From Pedobacter jejuensis (GTDB lineage: Bacteria > Bacteroidota > Bacteroidia > Sphingobacteriales > Sphingobacteriaceae), in the NCBI RefSeq assembly GCF_003725795.1, contig NZ_RBEE01000012.1, positions 248,001 through 312,000 on the forward strand: a DNA stretch of 64,000 bases. Reading direction: 5' to 3'. Of the stretch, positions 55,247 to 64,000 are shown piece by piece (within the stretch, counting starts at the first letter, position 1; every line of letters starts with the position of its first letter). Below the pieces are notes generated by a model. That model saw only the letters and a list, made by a program, of their open reading frames with translations, was not told the origin of the DNA and made no database searches. A program made the position numbers and the translations under genes.

Positions 55247-55951
55247 ATGAGCATAAAAGTAGCCCTGGTAACAGGAGGAAGTAAAGGAATAGGATTTGGA
55301 ATAGCGGAAGCGTTATTAAAAAATGGCTATAAAGTTGCCATCACCAGTAGAACGCTAAATGCAGCAAACGAAGCCGCATCATCATTGGTACAGCATGGCG
55401 ATATTTTAGCAATAGAATCGGATGTTAAAGACTTTCAGTCGCAACAAGAGGCTGTTAATTTAATTGTACAAAAATGGGGTCAATTGGATGTTTTAATTGC
55501 AAATGCAGGTATCGGACATTTTGCACCAATAGATGAAATTAGTCCTGAGCAATGGCTAGAAACTATTGATACTAATTTAACAGGCGTATTTTATGGTATT
55601 AAAGCTTCGGTAGAAGAACTAAAGAAAACTAAAGGAACGATTATAACCATATCTAGTTTGGCTGGAACAAACTTTTTTGCTGGTGGTTCGGCGTACAACG
55701 CTAGTAAATTTGGCTTAACAGGATTTACCCAATCGGTGATGCTTGATTTGAGAAAATACGGCGTGAAAGTGAGCACCATAATGCCAGGTTCTGTAGCGAG
55801 CCATTTTAACGATCATAATCCAAATGCGGAAGACGATGCATGGAAAATACAACCAGAAGATATGGGTAAATTAGTAGTTGATTTATTGGCTATGCCAGCA
55901 AGAACGCTACCAAGTAAAATCGAAATTAGACCGACAACACCGAAGGGATAA
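55247..55951 (+). CDS. SDR-family 3-ketoacyl-ACP-reductase-like oxidoreductase
   Basis: 234 residues. Cofactor loop GGSKGIGFGIA (9-19), an Arg in the TSRTLN string (NADP preference), NAGI, the catalytic Ser in ITISSLAG and Y-x-x-x-K in YNASKFG. It is FabG-like in layout but has no fatty-acid neighbours, so the substrate is unknown. Followed by a low-complexity repeat. Confidence 0.87.
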   Translation: MSIKVALVTGGSKGIGFGIAEALLKNGYKVAITSRTLNAANEAASSLVQHGDILAIESDVKDFQSQQEAVNLIVQKWGQLDVLIANAGIGHFAPIDEISPEQWLETIDTNLTGVFYGIKASVEELKKTKGTIITISSLAGTNFFAGGSAYNASKFGLTGFTQSVMLDLRKYGVKVSTIMPGSVASHFNDHNPNAEDDAWKIQPEDMGKLVVDLLAMPARTLPSKIEIRPTTPKG

Positions 55952-55954
55952 AAA

Positions 55955-56150
55955 AGGATGGAAGATGTGGGGATGGAAAATGGATGATGGTGTATGGAAA
56001 ATGGTTGATGGATGATGGAAAATGGATGATGATAAATTGTAAAATTGGTTAAATTATTATATTAGAGCTGAACTAACAACCATCATACCTCCTCCATTTT
56101 ACATTTTTTCCATCTTACATCCTTCCATCTTACATCCTTACATTTTACAT
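55955..56150. repeat. Low-complexity ATGGAAAATGGATGATGG array and its complement
   Basis: 55955-56030 is made of GGAAAATGGATGATGG-type units. 56085-56150 is made of the complementary CCATCTTACATCCTTCC units. Together they form a large imperfect inverted repeat between the SDR gene and the rplI terminator. Confidence 0.6.
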
Positions 56151-56151
56151 C

Positions 56152-56192
56152 AAAAAAAAGTCCTTTCAGCAAAACTGAAAGGACTTTTTTTA
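56152..56192 (-). terminator. Terminator of the rpsF-rpsR-rplI operon
   Basis: Stem AGTCCTTTCAG (56159-56169) with CTGAAAGGACT (56175-56185), flanked by A's and T's on both sides. Located 16 bases after the rplI stop. Confidence 0.85.
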
Positions 56193-56207
56193 TGATTAAA
56201 GAATTGC

Positions 56208-56651
56208 TTATTCAGCAACTACTTCGAAAGGAACCTGAACTTTCACTTCTTTGTGTAAGTTTAAGTTAGCAATATATTCACCAACAAATTTAGGGTCAGT
56301 TTCGAAAGTAATACGACGACGGTCAACATCAAAGCCTTGAGCTTTTAATGCTTCAGCAATTTGGATAGTGTTAACAGCACCAAATATTTTTCCGCTTTCG
56401 CCAGCTTTAGCACCGATAGAAAGTTTAACATCAGTTAAACGCTCAGCAATACCTTCAGCATCTTTCTTAATTTTATCTTGTTTAAAAGCAGCTTGCTTTA
56501 AGTTTTCAGCTAAAACTTTCTTTGCAGAAGCTGTAGCTAAAGATGCAAATCCTTGCGGAATTAAATAGTTACGACCATAACCTGGTTTTACCGTAACGAT
56601 ATCGTCTTTCTCGCCTAATGATTTAATATCTTGTTTTAAAATAATTTCCAT
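56208..56651 (-). CDS. rplI: 50S ribosomal protein L9
   Basis: 147 residues. The N-terminal domain (MEIILKQDIKSLGEKDDIVTVKPGYGRNYLIPQG) with the conserved GYGRNYL, a long central helix, and the C-terminal domain (SIGAKAGESGKIFGAVNTIQIAEAL). Binds 23S rRNA near L1. Last gene of the rpsF-rpsR-rplI operon. Confidence 0.97.
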   Translation of the reverse strand: MEIILKQDIKSLGEKDDIVTVKPGYGRNYLIPQGFASLATASAKKVLAENLKQAAFKQDKIKKDAEGIAERLTDVKLSIGAKAGESGKIFGAVNTIQIAEALKAQGFDVDRRRITFETDPKFVGEYIANLNLHKEVKVQVPFEVVAE

Positions 56652-56662
56652 ATCAAATCCTC

Positions 56663-56926
56663 CTATTTTAATTGGTCAGCAACGAAAGGTAACAAACCGA
56701 TGTGACGAGCACGTTTAACGGCCTGAGCCACTTTGCGTTGAAATTTTAACGAAGTACCAGTTAAACGGCGTGGTAATAATTTACCTTGATCGTTAATAAA
56801 TTTTAACAAAAAGTTTGCGTCTTTGTAATCAATGTATTTAATACCGTTTTTTCTGAAACGGCAATATTTTTTACGGTTATCCTCTACTTTAGGGGCAGTA
56901 ACGTATTGTATTTGTTCTCTTGCCAT
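56663..56926 (-). CDS. rpsR: 30S ribosomal protein S18
   Basis: 87 residues. The family string [16 protein letters not shown] and the [23 protein letters not shown] end are present. S18 forms a pair with S6 on the small subunit. The first base of the start codon overlaps the rpsF stop. Confidence 0.97.
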   Translation of the reverse strand: MAREQIQYVTAPKVEDNRKKYCRFRKNGIKYIDYKDANFLLKFINDQGKLLPRRLTGTSLKFQRKVAQAVKRARHIGLLPFVADQLK

Positions 56927-57282
56927 TACGCTGCAACCTCCTTAGTTTTTTTGTTAAACGCACCGCTGCGTTTTTTTGCGTTGTATGCTACTGCATGTTT
57001 ATCTAACCTGATGGTTAAAAAACGAAGCACACGCTCATCGCGTTTTAATTGTAATTCTAATTTAGCAATCAAGTCACCCGGAGCACTATACTCGGTTAAG
57101 TTGAAAAATCCGTTAGATTTTTTAGCGATCGGATACGCTAATTTTCTCAAACCCCAATTGTCTTCATGGACAATTTCGGCACCGCCATCAGTAAGAACAG
57201 CTTTGAATTTAGCTAATGCCTCTTTCGCAACTTCTTCTGATAACAACGGGGTTAGAACGATAACAGTTTCGTACTGATTCAT
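56926..57282 (-). CDS. rpsF: 30S ribosomal protein S6
   Basis: 118 residues. [17 protein letters not shown] opening, then [20 protein letters not shown] and [17 protein letters not shown], all S6 marks. It lacks the long acidic tail of some homologues; the C-terminus is instead Lys-rich. First gene of its operon, under a consensus promoter. Confidence 0.97.
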   Translation of the reverse strand: MNQYETVIVLTPLLSEEVAKEALAKFKAVLTDGGAEIVHEDNWGLRKLAYPIAKKSNGFFNLTEYSAPGDLIAKLELQLKRDERVLRFLTIRLDKHAVAYNAKKRSGAFNKKTKEVAA

Positions 57283-57329
57283 TGTTATATAATTTAATTT
57301 TTTTAATCCCGAGGTATATTACGGGGATG

Positions 57330-57360
57330 CAAAAGTAGCAATATATTTCTTTAAATCAAA
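57330..57360 (-). promoter_or_regulatory. rpsF: Promoter of the rpsF-rpsR-rplI operon
   Basis: TTTG (57360-57357), 19 bases, then TACTTTTG (57337-57330): an exact match to the Bacteroidota consensus. The leader between it and the rpsF ATG is about 40 bases, enough for autoregulation by S6/S18, though I do not see the known S6:S18 RNA motif with certainty. Confidence 0.75.
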
Positions 57361-57567
57361 CGTTTAGTTAAAAAAATTGGCATTGTTTTTAAATAAAAGT
57401 TTATGATATCTGTTTGATTCACAGCCTAAAAATTTCTCAGCTATTGCGATTAGTGCACCAAACTTAACTTTCTAAAGTTCTTTCATCAATTTCAAATTTC
57501 TAATCCGAGCAAATCGGCTTAGTTTTTGATTGCACAAAAACTAAATTTATAGCAAAACTCCCTTTTT

Positions 57568-58122
57568 ATGATGAACAGATCCCTAACATTGAATTACAAA
57601 ATTTCTTTTTACTTTTTAGCGCTATGCACGGTATTGTTCTCAGCCTGTTCTGAAACGCCCGAAAAATTCTTCGATATAGCAATCCTTAACACCAACATGA
57701 TTAATGATTTCGCAAGCCCAGATTTAGCACGGCACATTAATGATGAAACAACAGAGTTTCCAGATATCCCATCAAGTAAGAAAAAGGGCAATGAGGCCGA
57801 AACAGGTATCAAAAATAAAATTCTATACCTCGAACAATCATTAGAAAAAGTTAAAGCACTTTCTCCTTCTGGTAAGGATGAAGAAGAGATTAAAAAACTA
57901 TCGATGCAATTGTATGAAATGGTAATACCAGTTTACAAAAATGAATACCTAACATATGCTAAAATTTGTGATAAGCATGGTAGTCAGACCGTAAAAGATG
58001 AAATTGTAAATAAAATAGACCAGCAATACGGCCAACGCTTTGAACAAAACTACAATGCATTAATGGACAAAGGAAAAGCTTATGCTAAAGAAAACAACAT
58101 CCAGGTAAATTGGGGAAAATAA
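57568..58122 (+). CDS. Lipoprotein of unknown function
   Basis: 184 residues with lipobox FSAC (Cys27). The mature protein is helical (KNKILYLEQSLEKVKALS, then EEEIKKLSMQLYEMVIPVYKNEYLTYAKICD). There is no known domain. It faces the exported protein gene at 58232 across a shared terminator. Confidence 0.6.
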   Translation: MMNRSLTLNYKISFYFLALCTVLFSACSETPEKFFDIAILNTNMINDFASPDLARHINDETTEFPDIPSSKKKGNEAETGIKNKILYLEQSLEKVKALSPSGKDEEEIKKLSMQLYEMVIPVYKNEYLTYAKICDKHGSQTVKDEIVNKIDQQYGQRFEQNYNALMDKGKAYAKENNIQVNWGK

Positions 58123-58177
58123 CACAGTTCATCTTTACTCAGATAACATCGAATCTATCATAGTATTTTCAAAATAG

Positions 58178-58212
58178 AAAAAGGGGATAATCTAGCAGAC
58201 TATCCCCTTTTT
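58178..58212. terminator. Bidirectional terminator
   Basis: A perfect 12-bp stem, AAAAAGGGGATA (58178-58189) with TATCCCCTTTTT (58201-58212), between two convergent genes; A's and T's on each side suit both directions. Confidence 0.85.
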
Positions 58213-58231
58213 AATAAAAATATTTTTTGAA

Positions 58232-58831
58232 TTAGCGAATTGCAATTGTTTTTAATACTTCCTGATTTTTAGCTCTTACAACAAAAGTTAATTCTTTACC
58301 AAACGTTTTACTAGTGTTAAATTTCTTAACTAATTTAGCTTTATCAGTAAATGTTTCATTGTAAAGTTCTTCATTATATTCGTTTAAAATTTGAACTTCA
58401 ACAGGACCTTTATCTGCGTTATCTAAAGATAATGTTAACATAGATTGCTCTTGAGTAAACACAGGCTTTAAAAGTTCAGTTACTTTGGGTGCAGAAACGA
58501 CAGCCTTATCATTTTTTATTACGATTGTATATTCAGCAACTTTAGCTTCGTAGGCTACATTTAGCACATATTCTCCATCAGGCAATGCATTTAAATCGTA
58601 AGTTTTAGTAGAAGCGCCTTCAGAATGAATGTTTTCTTCGAACAAAACCTGACTATTTAATTCTCTTATAGATAACTTAATATCTGATGCCTCATCAATA
58701 GAGAAGCGAATGGATTTGTTATCCTCGCTTTTTACAGTAAGTGTAAAAACATCTTCGTTTGCGTATGTTGCAGAAGCAGTAAACATTGTTGCTGCAATAA
58801 GGCTGATTTTTAGTAAATTTTTCATAATCAA
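58232..58831 (-). CDS. Exported beta-sandwich protein
   Basis: 199 residues (197 if the second Met is used). Signal peptide with cleavage after TYA (about residue 24). Two repeats of an Ig-like pattern: KLSIRELNSQVLFEENIHSE then YDLNALPDGEYVLNV, the second the typical 'LPxGxYxLxV' string of Bacteroidota secreted proteins. Probably a small surface or periplasmic protein with a DUF3244-like fold; the function is not known. Confidence 0.65.
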   Translation of the reverse strand: MIMKNLLKISLIAATMFTASATYANEDVFTLTVKSEDNKSIRFSIDEASDIKLSIRELNSQVLFEENIHSEGASTKTYDLNALPDGEYVLNVAYEAKVAEYTIVIKNDKAVVSAPKVTELLKPVFTQEQSMLTLSLDNADKGPVEVQILNEYNEELYNETFTDKAKLVKKFNTSKTFGKELTFVVRAKNQEVLKTIAIR

Positions 58832-58998
58832 TAATTTTATGGGGGTTAGTAATTATTTGATAATGCTAAATTACCACTGTTTCAAGCACATACATGATTC
58901 AATATGTTCTGATATCTATGCTATATTAACCCAAATTTTAGATAATTAACATTAAATAAACAATTAAGCATATTATTATATATATTTTTGTTTAAGGA

Positions 58999-59871
58999 AT
59001 GAAAAAAATTAAACCAAGTTTTGAAATCGTAGAACCTTCTTTCGGCAGTTCTTTTTACTATTCAAAATATGATGAGAATGCGAACAATAAAGCGCACTTG
59101 TGGCACTACCACCCCGAGATAGAAATGGTTTTTGTAAATGGAGGTTCGGGCAAAAGGCAAATTGGTAGTCATGTTTCTTATTATACCGAAGGTGATTTAA
59201 TTTTAATTGGTAGTAATTTACCGCATTGCGGATTTACGGATACACACACCGGAAACAAAAATGAAACTGTGATTCAGATGAGACCTGATTTTCTTGGTAA
59301 TGATTTTTTGATGCTCCAAGAAGTGAAACCAATTTTTGAACTTTTTGATAAAGCCAAAGGTGGAATTGCGTTCGGAACAGAAACCATTAAAGCTGTTGGC
59401 ACAAAAATAGAAAAAATGGAAAGCCAGCAGCCATTTGAGCGATTGGTAAGTTTATTAAAAATTTTAAAAGAGCTGGAAAAATCTTCGGATTATAAAATTT
59501 TAAATGCTTCGGGCTTTTCGATGGAAATGCAAGTCCAAGATAACGACCGGATTAACATGGTGTTTAATTACGTTAAAGATCATTTTTTGGAGGAGATTAG
59601 TTTAGAAAAAGTTGCTGAAATGGCGAGCATGACTGTACCGTCTTTTTGCCGCTACTTTAAAAAAATCACTAAAAAAACGTTTACAAAGTTTGTGAATGAA
59701 TACCGCATTGTACACGCATCAAAACTCTTAGCAGAAAAACCTATCAGCATAGCTAACATTTGCTTTGAAAGTGGCTTTAATAATTTTAGCCATTTTAATA
59801 AACTGTTCAAAGAATTTACGGGCAAAAGTGCTTCACAATATAGAAATGAACTGAAAGCAGTAATAAAGTAA
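58999..59871 (+). CDS. AraC-family transcriptional regulator
   Basis: 290 residues. An N-terminal cupin (LWHYHPEIEMVFVNGGSGKR, GDLILIGSNLPHCGFTD) is followed by two C-terminal helix-turn-helix motifs: LEKVAEMASMTVPSFCRYFKK and ISIANICFESGFNNFSHFNK. It likely responds to a sugar or small ligand and controls genes elsewhere. A TATTTTTG box at 58983-58990 lies 8 bases before the ATG, which would make the mRNA nearly leaderless. Confidence 0.92.
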   Translation: MKKIKPSFEIVEPSFGSSFYYSKYDENANNKAHLWHYHPEIEMVFVNGGSGKRQIGSHVSYYTEGDLILIGSNLPHCGFTDTHTGNKNETVIQMRPDFLGNDFLMLQEVKPIFELFDKAKGGIAFGTETIKAVGTKIEKMESQQPFERLVSLLKILKELEKSSDYKILNASGFSMEMQVQDNDRINMVFNYVKDHFLEEISLEKVAEMASMTVPSFCRYFKKITKKTFTKFVNEYRIVHASKLLAEKPISIANICFESGFNNFSHFNKLFKEFTGKSASQYRNELKAVIK

Positions 59872-60007
59872 GTTTAGGGTTTAGAGATAAGCGTTGAATT
59901 GTGTTTTGTTAATTGATAACTATGAACGAATCTGCATATAAACTCAACTTTTCAACATTCAGACATTTCAATCCAACAACACCTAAATTTTTCCTATTTT
60001 CGTGCCT

Positions 60008-61837
60008 ATGGAAAATTTTATTGTTTCTGCCCGTAAATATCGCCCAGCCACGTTCGAAACCGTTGTTGGTCAGCTGCATATTACAGGCACTTTAAAAAAT
60101 GCAATTAAAAATAACCAGTTGGCTCAAGCCTTTTTGTTTTGCGGTCCTCGTGGAGTTGGTAAAACCACCTGCGCCCGAATTTTAGCAAAAACCATAAACT
60201 GTACCAATCCTACAGCAGAAATGGAAGCTTGTGGACAATGCGAAAACTGCGTTTCATTCCAAACAGGGCACTCTTTTAACATCCATGAATTAGATGCTGC
60301 ATCAAATAATTCTGTTGATGATATTCGTAGTTTAATTGAGCAAGTTAGAATACCTCCACAAGCCGGAAAATATAAAATCTATATTATTGATGAGGTGCAC
60401 ATGCTTTCGGCAAATGCTTTTAATGCATTTCTGAAAACATTAGAAGAACCACCTGCTTATGCAATTTTCATTCTTGCAACAACAGAGAAGCATAAAATTT
60501 TGCCGACGATTTTATCTCGTTGTCAGATTTTTGATTTTAACCGCATCCAGGTAGAAGACATTGCCAACCATTTAGCGGCAATTGCACAAAGGGAAAACAT
60601 CGCTTTTGAATCGGATGGATTACACATTATTGCACAAAAAGCAGATGGAGGTTTGCGTGATGCACTTTCGATGTTTGACCAGATTGCCAGTTACGCCAAT
60701 AAAAACATCACCTATAAAGCTGTAATTGATAACCTAAACATTTTAGATTACGATTACTTTTTTAAACTTACCTCCTATTTAACCGCTGCAGAAGTTAGCC
60801 AAACATTGCTACTATTTGATGAGATTTTAAATAACGGTTTCGATGGAAATAACTTTATTAATGGATTAGCTTCACATTTCCGTAATTTATTGGTTGGTAA
60901 AGATGCAGCAACGATTAAACTATTAGAAGTTAGCGAAACTATAAAGCAAAAATATTTAGATCAGTGCAGGCAAACCGAACTGTCGTTTTTATTAACGGCA
61001 TTAAATCTTGCTAATACCTGCGATTTAAATTATAAAAACTCTAAAAATCAACGATTGCAGGTGGAATTGGCGCTTATAAAAATGTGCCATATCCGATCAG
61101 TCGTCAATTTAGCGCAACAACCTTTAAGCATTAATAACACAGCAACTGACCAAGGTCAGGATAAAAAAAAAACTGATGTAACTAAGGTTGAGGCTGATAG
61201 TCAAAAGGTTAAAGCTGAAAGCGAAGACCATCCAAAAGCTGAAAGTCCAAAGATTAAAGCTGAAAGCGAAGACCAGTCAAAAGCTGAAGACGAAAATCAT
61301 TTAAAAGAAACGCCAAAATTAAGCCCAATTTCTTCGGCCACTTCTATTAAAATAAACATTCCAAAAGCAAACGCTACAAGTACATTCATTCCATCATTAA
61401 ACGATTTAGAGCGTTTAGCAAATGGTGAAGAAGATTCTGGTCCTAAAAAGGCTACTGGTGAAGCAAGAGAAACTTTTACTTATGAAAAGTTGTTAGAAGT
61501 TTGGAACAGCTATATTCAGATTTTAAAAGCTACAGATAAAATTAACCTTTTTACCATCTTAAATAATTTTGCTCCTGCACTACCCAAACCAGAATTAATA
61601 GAAATTTCTGTTGAGAGTAAAACACAAGAACAGTTCGTTCAGAAAGAATCTGTAGAATTGCTTAATTACCTAAGAAATAAACTGAAAAACTTCGGGATAG
61701 AAGTTACTTATAAGTTGATGGAGCGTAAAATTGAGAATCGATTGTATGGTAATCGCGAGAAATACGATTATCTGGTTAATAAAAACCCAAAATTAGACGA
61801 ACTGCGCAAACGTTTTAATTTAGATATTAATCCGTAG
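60008..61837 (+). CDS. dnaX: DNA polymerase III subunit gamma/tau
   Basis: 609 residues from ATG 60008 (a GTG 6 bases upstream is less likely). The AAA+ clamp-loader domain has GPRGVGKTT (46-54), a zinc module with four Cys (about 63-80), DEVHMLS, and the SRC sensor-1 motif. Residues up to about 365 complete the collar. Then a Lys/Glu/Ser-rich linker (385-450) leads to the tau-type C-terminal domain. At 61163-61172, codons 386-389, there is a run of ten A's. If the polymerase or ribosome slips by one base, either other frame stops within three codons, giving a product of about 390 residues, equal to gamma. This is what slippery dnaX genes do in E. coli and Thermus; here it is predicted, not shown. 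Confidence 0.95.
   Translation: MENFIVSARKYRPATFETVVGQLHITGTLKNAIKNNQLAQAFLFCGPRGVGKTTCARILAKTINCTNPTAEMEACGQCENCVSFQTGHSFNIHELDAASNNSVDDIRSLIEQVRIPPQAGKYKIYIIDEVHMLSANAFNAFLKTLEEPPAYAIFILATTEKHKILPTILSRCQIFDFNRIQVEDIANHLAAIAQRENIAFESDGLHIIAQKADGGLRDALSMFDQIASYANKNITYKAVIDNLNILDYDYFFKLTSYLTAAEVSQTLLLFDEILNNGFDGNNFINGLASHFRNLLVGKDAATIKLLEVSETIKQKYLDQCRQTELSFLLTALNLANTCDLNYKNSKNQRLQVELALIKMCHIRSVVNLAQQPLSINNTATDQGQDKKKTDVTKVEADSQKVKAESEDHPKAESPKIKAESEDQSKAEDENHLKETPKLSPISSATSIKINIPKANATSTFIPSLNDLERLANGEEDSGPKKATGEARETFTYEKLLEVWNSYIQILKATDKINLFTILNNFAPALPKPELIEISVESKTQEQFVQKESVELLNYLRNKLKNFGIEVTYKLMERKIENRLYGNREKYDYLVNKNPKLDELRKRFNLDINP
61163..61172 (+). promoter_or_regulatory. dnaX: Possible slippage site in dnaX (A10)
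   Basis: Ten A's follow GAT. With one more A, or a ribosomal -1 shift, the frame reads AAC TGA. With one fewer A it reads CTG ATG TAA. Both end the protein just after the AAA+/collar part. The run lies in the linker, where a shift would separate gamma from tau. Confidence 0.5.
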
Positions 61838-61914
61838 CCAACTTGCAGATTTTAGTATTCAGTTAGCAGCAAACATCATTTCAATAATGTACACTGCCAA
61901 CTGAAAGTTTTTAA

Positions 61915-62322
61915 TTATTTCTCTGGTGCATCATTAATCGGATAACCTTCTTCATCCAAATCATCACGATCATCTTCAGGTGTATGAGCTAAAATTTCAT
62001 CTTCAGGACTTAATTTTACACTTTCGCCATTATCTAAATGCATACCAATTTCTTCTAAAGTATCATCGGCAATATCTTCTTCTCTTGCGTACTCATCGCC
62101 AACGTACGGATTTGCTTCATCATAAGTTGAATCATCATCAACAGCACCTGCGGCAACGGTTTCGTATCCCATTGGATGATCGTAATCTGGTTCTGTTCCT
62201 TTTACATCCAATTCGTAGCTTTGTTTATGCTCATCAAAAGATAAATTTTCTTTATTGATTTCGCTGTTTTCGGTAGTGCTGTGAATCTTATCTTGCGAAC
62301 CTTTATTTTCGTTATTGTCCAT
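61915..62322 (-). CDS. Small, very acidic protein
   Basis: 135 residues, rich in Asp and Glu with several Tyr, no hydrophobic core or signal peptide. It resembles other acidic Bacteroidota proteins in composition. The best-conserved-looking piece is HPMGYETVAAGAVDDDSTYD. No function can be named. Confidence 0.6.
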   Translation of the reverse strand: MDNNENKGSQDKIHSTTENSEINKENLSFDEHKQSYELDVKGTEPDYDHPMGYETVAAGAVDDDSTYDEANPYVGDEYAREEDIADDTLEEIGMHLDNGESVKLSPEDEILAHTPEDDRDDLDEEGYPINDAPEK

Positions 62323-62420
62323 GATATTTTCTCCTATTATTTATAAGTATAACAAATGGTGAGGCGAGAAGGTTTTTCTTTACAAGGAAATTAAAATGTA
62401 AATTTAACATAAAATGCAAT

Positions 62421-63044
62421 ATGAAATATCTCTTGATTCTCTCTATAATTTCATTAAAAATACTCCCTAGTTATGGTCAAGATGCAAAGCCGTCAAAATT
62501 TGAAACTAATATAAAATTAAATGCAAGATATTTAGCAAGCGTGAGGGTATTCTCTGGAAAGTTAGATAGCACTACCTATAAAACAATTAAAAAAGATATA
62601 GAAAACGAGCTTAATGTAGAAATCCAAGCTAATACGGCTATATTAATTAATTATGTACAAGGAGCATCAAATTGTCTATTAGCCGGCTTAAATGATACAG
62701 ATGTTTCTAGGGTTATTGACAATAAAAAGAGAATTTCATCTCAACTGTGCATGGCAAATAATGCTATTGATTTTTTTGTTTTTTATCCTAATGCAGACCC
62801 TAAAGAATTGTTTCAAAAAAGAGATTATTTTAAAAAAGACTCAGGATTTTTTTATGAGAATATCTTCACTCTACACGATAATTGCGATGCTTTTCTAATT
62901 TTAAAGCCAAATGGAGATTTTTTAAAATATTATGGAGAAGATTATTTCTCTCAGGTTGAAAAATTTTTTAAAAGAAAACGATCACCTAATCTGAAGACCT
63001 CTGTTTCTCTATTTTCTACGACCGTTACAAAAAAATCCAGATAA
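62421..63044 (+). CDS. Exported protein of unknown function
   Basis: 207 residues with a signal peptide (hydrophobic 4-15, then SYGQ at about residue 20). The mature part is Lys-rich, with AFLILKPNGDFLKYYGEDYF near the end. No known domain. It stops 4 bases before the next gene, so the two are likely one operon. Confidence 0.6.
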   Translation: MKYLLILSIISLKILPSYGQDAKPSKFETNIKLNARYLASVRVFSGKLDSTTYKTIKKDIENELNVEIQANTAILINYVQGASNCLLAGLNDTDVSRVIDNKKRISSQLCMANNAIDFFVFYPNADPKELFQKRDYFKKDSGFFYENIFTLHDNCDAFLILKPNGDFLKYYGEDYFSQVEKFFKRKRSPNLKTSVSLFSTTVTKKSR

Positions 63045-63048
63045 TACA

Positions 63049-63579
63049 ATGAATTTTACAAAAGCTCTTTTTTGTGGATTTTTCTTACTGAGTTTGTCAA
63101 TATACATTCTATTTCACGATCTTTTCTTTAATGCAAATGAATTGATTAAAATTAAAAGTAAGTTGGAAAATTCCGAAGTATCTACTGAGATAAAGAAAGT
63201 ACCCAAAAAATATTTCGGTGAAGATATATACACTTACGCCGTTATAAGATTTAAGCTGAAACAGGTCAATCAAAATTTTGAACTACTTGAAAATATCACC
63301 AAACTTCAATCCAGCGAAAATAACATGGAAAGACTGAATTCTGTACTTAAAGATTCAGAATATATTTCTGTTTTTATTAGAAAATCAGATTTAAATAACA
63401 GATTTCCCGACATCTATCGAATTGATGCTGACGAATACAATGCTTATAATTATGAGAAGAAAAAAAGCAATCAATTCACTCTTTTTTTTATACTAGTTGG
63501 AAGTTCCTCATTTTTTTTCGTCATCCATTTTATGATTCTAAAAATAAAATCTAAGGAATCTCAAGATAAAACATTATAG
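63049..63579 (+). CDS. Membrane protein with two flanking helices
   Basis: 176 residues. Membrane segments at about 8-24 and 146-165 enclose a 120-residue, likely periplasmic, region (TYAVIRFKLKQVNQNFELLE). This arrangement is typical of small uncharacterised membrane proteins. It follows the exported protein gene by 4 bases and ends at a shared terminator. Confidence 0.6.
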   Translation: MNFTKALFCGFFLLSLSIYILFHDLFFNANELIKIKSKLENSEVSTEIKKVPKKYFGEDIYTYAVIRFKLKQVNQNFELLENITKLQSSENNMERLNSVLKDSEYISVFIRKSDLNNRFPDIYRIDADEYNAYNYEKKKSNQFTLFFILVGSSSFFFVIHFMILKIKSKESQDKTL

Positions 63580-63623
63580 TTTTGATATTCATTGGTTAAC
63601 CTACGAATCTATCTTTCCAACAA

Positions 63624-63660
63624 ACAAAAACCCCAATAAAATTTTAGTGGGGTTTTTGTG
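63624..63660. terminator. Bidirectional terminator
   Basis: A perfect 12-bp stem, ACAAAAACCCCA (63624-63635) with TGGGGTTTTTGT (63648-63659), between convergent genes. Confidence 0.85.
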
Positions 63661-63674
63661 TTATATCTATTGAC

Positions 63675-64000
<326 letters not shown>

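Overview
The window comes from a Bacteroidota chromosome, most likely Sphingobacteriaceae and Pedobacter-like. Support for this: AT-rich DNA; several clean Bacteroidota promoters of the form TTTG-N18..20-TAnnTTTG (upstream of rpsT, rpsF, tRNA-Phe and the toxin operon); the order purH-mreB-mreC-mreD-mrdA-rodA; many short lipoproteins; LytTR/His_kinase pairs; and a monomeric isocitrate dehydrogenase. The genus is an inference.

Layout. 1-2022 is housekeeping (start of an exported endonuclease/exonuclease/phosphatase-type protein, radC, rpsT, purN). 2050-16764 is an accessory defence-type island on the minus strand. In transcription order it holds hsdR, a DUF262/DUF1524 nuclease, a small unknown, hsdM and hsdS. 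Then come three cargo genes (DUF4468 protein, lipoprotein, coiled-coil membrane protein), each preceded by a copy of the 3' end of hsdS, two of the copies decayed. Next is a three-gene toxin-antitoxin-chaperone module (RelE/HigB-like toxin, XRE antitoxin with long C-terminal tail, SecB-like chaperone) under a promoter with a palindromic operator. A decayed gene, a KAP-like P-loop ATPase and another decayed gene fragment next to purN close the island. 17601-19708 is a LytTR regulator and a frameshifted partner kinase, with a convergent 45-codon gene between them whose product looks like a lanthipeptide-type precursor. 19709-24360 is almost gene-free and filled with intergenic repeat families; one Bacteroidota-specific unknown protein lies inside.

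24385-32089 carries purH and the rod-shape/elongasome cluster mreBCD-mrdA-rodA. 32391-35880 has an SDR enzyme, an acidic two-ended unknown, thymidine kinase and a YeeZ-like NAD(P)-binding protein. 35881-36787 is a second block of the same repeat family in the opposite orientation. 36788-47545 holds a large SWIM/SNF2 helicase, an alpha/beta hydrolase, a MazG-like pyrophosphohydrolase, a second intact LytTR/His_kinase pair, a GNAT, a DUF47/PhoU-like protein, an acidic small protein, a LEA14-like lipoprotein and an S41 protease lipoprotein. Two identical tRNA-Phe genes follow, each with its own terminator.

48572-64000 has an Fe-S membrane oxidoreductase pair, an AsmA-family protein, mtgA, an SDR, the rpsF-rpsR-rplI operon, lipoproteins and exported unknowns, an AraC regulator, dnaX and the 3' end of a monomeric NADP isocitrate dehydrogenase. 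dnaX contains a run of ten A's after which both other frames stop almost at once, suggesting a programmed short (gamma-like) form.

The most interesting points are the toxin-antitoxin-chaperone module with its promoter/operator, the repeated hsdS tails that divide the region downstream of hsdS into cargo cassettes, the RiPP-like small gene, and the dnaX slippery run.
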